Positions 1-4,343 of a stretch of 8,192 nucleotides of DNA are shown here, piece by piece. The notes under the pieces were generated by a model. That model did not search any database and was not told the origin of the DNA. It saw only the letters and a program-made list of their open reading frames with translations. The stretch is taken from positions 1-8,192 of the forward strand of contig JAFWAM010000004.1 of the NCBI GenBank assembly GCA_017507595.1, given 5' to 3'. The position numbers and the translations under genes were made by a program. Every line of letters begins with the position of its first letter. The stretch's first letter is position 1. The stretch is from Clostridia bacterium (GTDB lineage Bacteria; Bacillota_A; Clostridia; Christensenellales; Borkfalkiaceae).

Positions 1-1601
1 ACCTTTTCCTGGGGGAGGCCCTCTCTTGTACGAATCTGAATCCATTCCCGTACGGATCTATCCGGATTCGGGAATGTGTGGTAGGTATATTGGAAGACCT
101 TTTGGGAATATTCCTCAAACATTTGGGCGTGGGTAACTAAATTTTCCTCATCCTCGGTGTAGATCATGGGAAGCACCACGTCAAGGTATCCCTTTTGTAT
201 CCAGGATTCCACGTCCTGCATATAAACGACCTTGGCACCCCACAGATAACCGTAAGGGCTTGCGGACACCAAAAGGTCTTTATCGTGGGCGCGTATGACG
301 GACGTCAAGGTTGATACAACGTCCGTTATGCACCCCTGCTGAAAGGCGTGCCATTTATCGCGAAGGGTCTTGTCGGCCGCCATGTCGGCGTCAAGATTTG
401 TGCCTGTATAATTATTTTCGGCCGCGAACCTTTTTACGGAATTATCGGTAAAGCCGTATTCAAAATAATCGCCGCCAAAATCTATACCCGGGTAGCGAAT
501 ATAATCGTAGCTTACGCCGTCAAAGGGGTAAAGTGTCACCATTTCTTGGACTACGTCCCCTAAAAAATCGATCACTTCCGGGTTTGACGGGTCTAAAAAG
601 CCCTTACTTTTGGATCCACTTGAATCGGCCGCAATAAGGCTTTCGTCAATATATGAAGGAACCTTTCCGTCAAGGTCGGCAACAGATAAAAGCTCTACCC
701 AAGCGTGGACCTCAATGCCAAGGCGATGGCATTCCTCAATGAGGGTCGCAACGTAATCCTTTTTGTCTTCACCGTAAAAGCAATCCTTCATTTGTGGGTG
801 CTGGCAGGACAATAAGGGGCTGTAGTAGGTCGTCATTCCGTCCCAGAAGGTTTCAACGTAAAGGGTGTTTATGCCGACCGTTTTCAGGGCGGAGCAAAAT
901 GCCTTTACGCCCTCGACGGTCTTTTCGTCAAAACGTGTGGAGTTGGGACGGTGCCAGATCGCCCTGCCGTCAACGGCGAAATACTCTGAAGTAAGATAAA
1001 ACTTCTGGTCAATGGCGTACATCAGTTCGCTATAGGCCTTAAGGGATGATTTTTCGTCGGCCTCAAGACCGAAAAAGCACTTTTTAAACTGCCATCTCGC
1101 CTTCTTTATATTGCGGTCAGCCGCCTTTAATGCCGACCTATCAAGATCGTAAAAGCCTTCAAGACGCGCCCTTGCACGGGTGCTTACCTCTTCCTCGTAA
1201 AGGCTTGCCGCCTTAAGATTTGAGGAACGCAGGTTGTACTTAAAGCTAATCTTGTTGCCGTCTGTTTTTACAATATCACCAATCCTTACCTCTTTAAGAA
1301 GGTCTGCCTTGTCACCGTGGCCACTTAACACGTAACATCCGTCGACAATATCCACAGTTTCACCGCCGCCCACCACGAAGCCGGTACGCGCTTCCACTAA
1401 AAGCTCGTAACCGTAGTCGTTGACGGAATGCCCCTCGGTATATTTGACGAGAGAATTTTCGCCACGCTCTATATTTACCCCGTCAAGGACCGTGTCAAAT
1501 CTGACCGTGGTAAGATTTTGACTTCTTAAGGCAAAAAAAGCAACGGTCATCAGGACGAGGCCAAGGGCCATAGTTATGAATGTGAAGATAAGTTTTTTCA
1601 T
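1..1601 (-). CDS. GHL10/DUF187-type glycoside hydrolase-like exported protein, C-terminus beyond window
   Basis: A single open frame runs from ATG at 1601 to the left edge (533 residues visible, no stop), so the C-terminus is missing. Residues 1-26 are MKKL followed by a hydrophobic stretch, a signal peptide or membrane anchor without an obvious lipobox cysteine. Residues about 60-120 include VLSGHGDKADLL and then GD at 108-109, a pattern I associate with the N-terminal part of DUF187 and phosphodiester-glycosidase proteins. From about 212 a TIM-barrel-like GHL10 domain begins: GRAIWHRPNSTR, INTLYVETFWDG (244-255), GIEVHAWVEL (295-304), FLDPSNPEV (335-343), FDGVSYDYIRYPG (360-372) and DVVLPMIY (474-481). 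By family knowledge these proteins are exported and thought to act on glycans; the substrate is unknown. The start has no clear Shine-Dalgarno, but the signal-like N-terminus and a promoter about 28 bases upstream support it. Confidence 0.85.
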   Translation of the reverse strand, partial: MKKLIFTFITMALGLVLMTVAFFALRSQNLTTVRFDTVLDGVNIERGENSLVKYTEGHSVNDYGYELLVEARTGFVVGGGETVDIVDGCYVLSGHGDKADLLKEVRIGDIVKTDGNKISFKYNLRSSNLKAASLYEEEVSTRARARLEGFYDLDRSALKAADRNIKKARWQFKKCFFGLEADEKSSLKAYSELMYAIDQKFYLTSEYFAVDGRAIWHRPNSTRFDEKTVEGVKAFCSALKTVGINTLYVETFWDGMTTYYSPLLSCQHPQMKDCFYGEDKKDYVATLIEECHRLGIEVHAWVELLSVADLDGKVPSYIDESLIAADSSGSKSKGFLDPSNPEVIDFLGDVVQEMVTLYPFDGVSYDYIRYPGIDFGGDYFEYGFTDNSVKRFAAENNYTGTNLDADMAADKTLRDKWHAFQQGCITDVVSTLTSVIRAHDKDLLVSASPYGYLWGAKVVYMQDVESWIQKGYLDVVLPMIYTEDEENLVTHAQMFEEYSQKVFQYTYHTFPNPDRSVREWIQIRTREGLPQEK

Positions 1602-1636
1602 TTGCACACACTAGATAATTAATTCTGATATTTTAT

Positions 1637-1665
1637 ATAATACAACATTTTAAAGGCTGTGTCAA
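1637..1665 (-). promoter_or_regulatory. Promoter of the GHL10-like gene
   Basis: On the minus strand a perfect TTGACA (1665-1660) is followed by a 17-base spacer and TATTAT (1642-1637), one base off the TATAAT consensus. Transcription would start near 1630, giving a leader of roughly 28 bases before the ATG at 1601. The -35 box lies partly inside the left arm of the hairpin that follows the upstream SGNH gene. Confidence 0.7.
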
Positions 1666-1687
1666 AAATAATTGCGACACAGCCTTT
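1652..1687 (-). terminator. Perfect 12-bp hairpin after the SGNH lipoprotein gene, probable terminator
   Basis: Arms 1652-1663 (AAAGGCTGTGTC) and 1676-1687 (GACACAGCCTTT) pair perfectly around a 12-base loop. It lies about 30 bases after the SGNH stop codon, where a terminator is expected. On the minus strand the tail after the GC-rich part is only TTTAAAA, which is weak. On the plus strand CCTTTTCTTT is better. Its terminator role is therefore likely but not certain. Confidence 0.5.
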
Positions 1688-1719
1688 TCTTTAAGTGAAA
1701 ATACTTTTTTAATCTTTGC

Positions 1720-2685
1720 TTAAGCAACCTTACCCATAAGGGCGTCGGCGACCTTTCTTGCGACGAACTTTGCACCTGTCTCGCTGAAATGAACGCCGTC
1801 GGACACGAAGAAGGAATCGTACCCGCCGGGATGCTGCTCAAAAGCGTTTCTCATATCGATGGTTGCAAAACCGAACTTTTCGGCAAGGGCGCGCTGTATT
1901 GGGTTGACGCTTTCCTTGATGACCTTGTTGGGGATGTTGAAGGAGTTGGATTCAAAGGTCGGCGGCGAAATAAGCAATATTATTTCGGCATCGGGGCAAT
2001 CCTGCATGTATTTTGACAGGAGGACCTGGTACTCGGTTTCAAAGGTGTGCTTGGCGTTTTGCCAGCCGGTGGCGTCGTTGGTGCCAAGCATAATAAGAAT
2101 AACGTCGGGATTTGCGTTAACGCCGCGGGTGTACTGATTGTTTACCCCGGAGGTAAGCTTTGAATATTTGAAGTTGGCGCCGTGCCCGCCGTAGCCGGTA
2201 ATGTTTGCGCCGTTAAGACCGCAGTTTACCACCGTGACGCTGTCGCCGAGGTACTGCTGCAGAAATACCGTATAGGCAATCTCAGGCGTGCCGGAGCCGT
2301 AAGTAAGGCTGTCGCCGGCACAGGTAATGACGGAGCATTCCTTAAGATCTACGGTAAAGGTAAGACGGTAAAGATCTTTGTTTTTGTTTTTTGCAACGAT
2401 GGTGACGTCGCCACAGCCAAAGCCAACGGGATCGACCGTAATTTTGTCTCCATCTACGGCGACCGACAAAAAGTCGTCGGTGGAGGAGGCCTCAAAGGTG
2501 ACGCCCTCGCCAAAGGAAAGATAATCCTTCATGTCCACGGTAATATCCTCCATTGCGGAAAAATATTTACCCTCGTAGTCGGGGATAACGGCTTTAAGGG
2601 TGACCTTGTCGCCGCCGCATCCCGACAGGATAACGGTAGCCAAAAGTACAATAACGGTAAAAGCAACTGCCAAAAGCTTTTTCAT
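1720..2685 (-). CDS. SGNH/GDSL-family hydrolase lipoprotein
   Basis: This is a complete 321-residue protein. The first 23 residues form a lipoprotein signal ending in the lipobox LSGC (Cys23), so it should be lipid-anchored on the outer face of the membrane. Residues about 28-115 are beta-rich and Ig-like, with no recognised motif. The SGNH hydrolase domain follows with all four blocks: GDSLTYG with nucleophile Ser126, a block II Gly/Asn (GLN, 156-158), GTND (201-204) and DGVH (Asp296, His299). By family knowledge such enzymes are esterases or lipases, often deacetylating sugars or wall polymers; the substrate cannot be read from sequence. AAAGGAGG (2699-2692) sits six bases before the ATG, which fixes the start. 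It has its own promoter and is separated from the phosphatase gene by that gene's terminator, so it is probably a single-gene unit. Confidence 0.93.
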   Translation of the reverse strand: MKKLLAVAFTVIVLLATVILSGCGGDKVTLKAVIPDYEGKYFSAMEDITVDMKDYLSFGEGVTFEASSTDDFLSVAVDGDKITVDPVGFGCGDVTIVAKNKNKDLYRLTFTVDLKECSVITCAGDSLTYGSGTPEIAYTVFLQQYLGDSVTVVNCGLNGANITGYGGHGANFKYSKLTSGVNNQYTRGVNANPDVILIMLGTNDATGWQNAKHTFETEYQVLLSKYMQDCPDAEIILLISPPTFESNSFNIPNKVIKESVNPIQRALAEKFGFATIDMRNAFEQHPGGYDSFFVSDGVHFSETGAKFVARKVADALMGKVA

Positions 2686-2708
2686 AAAGCGCCTCCTTTA
2701 ATATTAAA

Positions 2709-2737
2709 ATTATACACCAAATAAGCCCCCTCGTCAA
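2709..2737 (-). promoter_or_regulatory. Proximal promoter of the SGNH lipoprotein gene
   Basis: Minus-strand TTGACG (2737-2732), a 17-base spacer and a perfect TATAAT (2714-2709). Transcription would start near 2702, just ahead of the AAAGGAGG at 2699-2692, so the leader is very short and has little room for RNA-level control. Confidence 0.75.
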
Positions 2738-2791
2738 TACTGTTTTTTAAAAAGTCCTCCGTTTTTTTCATTTTTTTACAAAAACGGGCGA

Positions 2792-2804
2792 TAATCGGCT
2801 TATA
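2792..2804 (+). repeat. Intergenic motif TAAYYGRCYTATA, copy A
   Basis: The sequence is TAATCGGCTTATA, preceded by GGGCGA. It is one of four intergenic matches to TAAYYGRCYTATA in this window. The stretch around it (about 2780-2820) aligns without gaps to the stretch around copy B near 7530-7565 at roughly 29 of 40 bases on my hand count. It lies upstream of the SGNH promoter. Function is unknown; a protein-binding site or a small dispersed repeat are the two main options. Confidence 0.5.
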
Positions 2805-2831
2805 GGCACACTTTTTATCTGTTTATCCCTT

Positions 2832-2859
2832 TTTATACAGACATTTATGAAGTCGTCAA
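2832..2859 (-). promoter_or_regulatory. Possible distal promoter facing the SGNH gene
   Basis: Minus-strand TTGACG (2859-2854), a 16-base spacer and TATAAA (2837-2832). If active, it would make a leader of about 140 bases that crosses motif copy A and the proximal promoter. The region is AT-rich, so a chance match is possible. Confidence 0.35.
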
Positions 2860-2900
2860 AATATAACAATATTAAGGAGATAGCAATCAATAAGTCCTTA

Positions 2901-2913
2901 TATAGGTCGGTTA
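2901..2913 (-). repeat. Intergenic motif TAAYYGRCYTATA, copy C (inverted)
   Basis: Read on the minus strand this is TAACCGACCTATA. It is inverted relative to copy A in the same intergenic stretch, about 100 bases away. Apart from these two copies and the promoters, I see no gene in 2686-2940: an AAGGAG-like string at 2875-2880 on the plus strand has no start codon placed after it. Confidence 0.45.
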
Positions 2914-2940
2914 TTAACAAATTTTGACAATTTTACAAAC

Positions 2941-2965
2941 AAAAAAGCCCGACGCGCGGTCGGGC
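2941..2965 (-). terminator. Intrinsic terminator of the phosphatase gene
   Basis: Perfect 7-bp GC-rich stem, GCCCGAC (2947-2953) with GTCGGGC (2959-2965), and a 5-base loop. On the minus strand it is followed by TTTTTT (2946-2941). It begins nine bases after the phosphatase stop codon. Confidence 0.9.
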
Positions 2966-2973
2966 GGGATATT

Positions 2974-3777
2974 TTAAGCCTTAACAAGATATTTTTGTTT
3001 TAAAAGGGCGATATCTTCCTCGGTGATATCAAGCACCTTCATGCAATAATTTCTTACGGTGCCGTAAAGCTTTTCGACTTCTTCCATGGCCGATTTAAGA
3101 TACAGGGGCTTTGCGTGCATCATGGCAATAAGGATGGATCTGAACATCCTTGACACGGGCACTATCCTGAGGCCAATCTTCTGAAAACGGCGCTTTCTCC
3201 TTTGGAAGGTATAAGATAACGTATAGTCCTTTATGATAATTTCCTCTTTAACGCCCAAAAGGGACTCTAAAAGCATGGCGCAAATGCCCGTCCTGTCCTT
3301 ACCTGCGCTACAGTTAAATAAAACACCGCCCTCGCTTTGGATAATGAGCCTTAAAAACTGAGAAAGCTTTTCCTGGGATTCGGGCAAAAACAGAAGGTTT
3401 TTATAAAACGCGATCATATAGTTATCTACGTTGCCGTACTGCTTTTTTATAATCTGACTTTCTTCCTTCATGATGCGACGCATGCTTTTGGTATAAGTAA
3501 TACCAACCGTGGCCGTACATATTAAAGGAAGCCGTATATACTCACATCCGTCAGGAATGTCGCAGGGATAATCGGCACACTCACTGTCGTTGCGAAGGTC
3601 AATTATCTTGGTAACGCCGTGGCCTATCAACGCGTCCTTTGTTATCTGAGGCAATTTATAAAGCTTGCCACTGCGAAAAAGCAGGCCGTAATTGATCTCA
3701 AAGCCGTCTTCCGTCTTCAAGCCGCCCAGATCACGGGTGTTGTTAAGTTTTTTAAGCTTTAACTTATTAATCTTCAT
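2974..3777 (-). CDS. Tyrosine/lipid phosphatase of the LipA/PtpB type (Y_phosphatase3)
   Basis: This is a complete 267-residue cytoplasmic protein with no signal peptide. The N-terminal NTRDLGGL (13-20) and GLLFRSGKLY (31-40) are family hallmarks. The catalytic P-loop is CSAGKDRTG (156-164), with nucleophile Cys156, Arg162 binding the phosphate, and Asp161 placed like the P-loop acid of PtpB. Members of this family (mycobacterial PtpB, Listeria LipA) remove phosphate from phosphotyrosine and phosphoinositides; the natural substrate here is unknown. The residue before Cys156 is Asn155, where most relatives have His. The region after about 185 is helical and basic (FQRRKRRFQK, 191-200). The start is ATG at 3777; its Shine-Dalgarno is weak (GAGGG, 3793-3789, about 11 bases upstream). 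It has its own promoter and a strong terminator, so it is probably transcribed alone. Confidence 0.92.
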   Translation of the reverse strand: MKINKLKLKKLNNTRDLGGLKTEDGFEINYGLLFRSGKLYKLPQITKDALIGHGVTKIIDLRNDSECADYPCDIPDGCEYIRLPLICTATVGITYTKSMRRIMKEESQIIKKQYGNVDNYMIAFYKNLLFLPESQEKLSQFLRLIIQSEGGVLFNCSAGKDRTGICAMLLESLLGVKEEIIIKDYTLSYTFQRRKRRFQKIGLRIVPVSRMFRSILIAMMHAKPLYLKSAMEEVEKLYGTVRNYCMKVLDITEEDIALLKQKYLVKA

Positions 3778-3821
3778 CTTGCGTTATGCCCTCAGATAGT
3801 ATAGTCGCTTAATTGAATATT

Positions 3822-3850
3822 ATTATATCATATTGAAAAAAACTTGGCAA
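3822..3850 (-). promoter_or_regulatory. Promoter of the phosphatase gene
   Basis: Minus-strand TTGCCA (3850-3845), a 17-base spacer and perfect TATAAT (3827-3822) with an extended -10 TGA directly before it (3830-3828). Transcription would start near 3815, leaving a leader of about 38 bases. The -35 box lies at the end of the AGTTG repeat cluster. Confidence 0.78.
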
Positions 3851-3889
3851 GCAACTTAAGGCAACTGTAAAAAAGTTGTAGTTACAACT
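3851..3889. promoter_or_regulatory. Candidate operator: CAACT/AGTTG repeat cluster
   Basis: GCAACT occurs at 3851-3856 and again at 3861-3866, exactly ten bases apart (one helical turn). It is followed by a perfect dyad AGTTGTA-GT-TACAACT (3874-3889). An overlapping dyad GTAGTT-AC-AACTAC also exists (3878-3891). The cluster adjoins the -35 box of the phosphatase promoter and lies just before a plus-strand promoter at 3921. The dyad could also fold as an AT-rich hairpin followed by TTTTT (3892-3896), so a weak plus-strand terminator is the alternative. Confidence 0.45.
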
Positions 3890-3920
3890 ACTTTTTCCAA
3901 AGAAAAAACTGTTTTTTAAA

Positions 3921-3949
3921 TTGACAAGCCCACTTTATTGCGTTAGATT
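3921..3949 (+). promoter_or_regulatory. Candidate promoter of the small membrane protein
   Basis: Perfect TTGACA (3921-3926), a 17-base spacer and TAGATT (3944-3949, four of six consensus bases). Transcription would start near 3956, about 25 bases before the ATG at 3981. Confidence 0.45.
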
Positions 3950-3980
3950 TTCCTTTGAACTGTTTATTTATCTTAAGATC

Positions 3981-4067
3981 ATGCTTGGCATATTTATCGT
4001 AATAGGGCTTATTATTGCGGTCACCTACGCCCTCAATCATTTTACCAATAAAAAGAACAAAAATTAA
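3981..4067 (+). CDS. Candidate small single-span membrane protein (28 aa)
   Basis: The frame from ATG at 3981 to TAA at 4065-4067 encodes 28 residues: a continuous hydrophobic segment from Leu2 to about Leu18 (LGIFIVIGLIIAVTYAL), then a polar, lysine-rich tail (NHFTNKKNKN). This is the layout of a membrane microprotein with the basic tail inside. Support is the compositional pattern and a TTGACA promoter upstream. Against it, no good Shine-Dalgarno precedes the ATG (only CTTAAGATC) and the frame is short enough to occur by chance. It sits directly upstream of the riboswitch-ATPase unit, and no clear terminator separates the two. I do not recognise a family. Small proteins that modulate transporters are a known class; any link to the ATPase here is speculation. 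Confidence 0.4.
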   Translation: MLGIFIVIGLIIAVTYALNHFTNKKNKN

Positions 4068-4157
4068 GATTCGGGACGGATTTTATCTAAATTTTACCTA
4101 TCTTACACATAATTTTACTTTTATTGCCACTTTTTAGTTTTAAAATCGATGAAATTT

Positions 4158-4166
4158 TGATATAAT
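4158..4166 (+). promoter_or_regulatory. Promoter of the riboswitch-ATPase transcript (extended -10)
   Basis: TGATATAAT is a perfect extended -10 element. The -35 position (4138-4143, TTTTAA) is poor, as is common when an extended -10 is present. Transcription would start near 4173, just before the aptamer. Confidence 0.7.
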
Positions 4167-4191
4167 ACCATTAAGCAGTTAAAAAAAACTT

Positions 4192-4264
4192 CTTAAGGGA
4201 GTAGTCGGCACAAACGTGCGGTTAAGTCAACATCATGGAAATGTTCCTGGCTTAGCCTTAAATG
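4192..4264 (+). ncRNA. yybP-ykoY manganese riboswitch aptamer
   Basis: The conserved loop AGGGAGTAG (4196-4204) and the TCAACATCA string (4227-4235) match the yybP-ykoY consensus. Helices fit by eye. P1 pairs TTAA (4193-4196) with TTAA (4258-4261). P2 pairs GCAC (4208-4211) with GTGC (4216-4219). P3 pairs GGTTAAG (4220-4226) with CTTAGCC (4251-4257, one G-U pair). P4 pairs AACAT (4229-4233) with ATGTT (4241-4245). By established knowledge this class senses Mn2+ and usually raises expression of Mn2+ exporters, including P-type ATPases. The downstream gene here fits that role exactly. Confidence 0.9.
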
Positions 4265-4304
4265 ACGAGACTTATCTGTCGCTTGCAGATGGTCTCGTTT
4301 TTTT
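4265..4304 (+). terminator. Expression-platform terminator of the Mn2+ riboswitch
   Basis: ACGAGAC (4265-4271) pairs with GTCTCGT (4292-4298), and ATCTG (4274-4278) with CAGAT (4286-4290), around loop TCGCTTG. A run of seven T ends at 4304. It lies between the aptamer and the ATPase start, so control should be by premature transcription termination, relieved when Mn2+ binds. I could not identify the competing antiterminator helix by eye. Confidence 0.88.
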
Positions 4305-4343
4305 ATCTGTTTAAAATCAATTATTATTTTAAGGAGAAAGTAA

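Noticed and set aside
348..994. Short plus-strand frames opposite the GHL10-like gene
   Set aside because: The minus strand holds one uninterrupted frame with family motifs throughout; these are antisense shadows.
1652..1687. Perfect inverted repeat as a mobile-element end or MITE
   Set aside because: Only 36 bases long, no target-site duplication, no second copy in the window, and placed where a terminator is expected.
2182..2724. 180-residue plus-strand frame opposite the SGNH gene
   Set aside because: The minus-strand protein has a lipobox, all SGNH motifs and a strong ribosome binding site; the opposite frame has no recognisable motif and reflects codon bias.
2682..2771. 29-residue minus-strand frame from ATG at 2771 that overlaps the SGNH start by ATGA
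   Set aside because: The overlap looks like translational coupling, but no ribosome binding site precedes its ATG and the frame contains the strong proximal SGNH promoter, so it is probably chance.
3000..3013. TTAAAAGGGCGATA shared with 7521-7534 near motif copy B
   Set aside because: This copy lies inside the phosphatase coding region, lacks the rest of the motif, and is explained by codon choice in an AT-rich context.
3800..3811. TATAGTCGCTTA in the phosphatase leader as a fifth copy of the intergenic motif
   Set aside because: It needs a one-base gap plus a mismatch to fit TATARGYCRRTTA, which is too weak to count.
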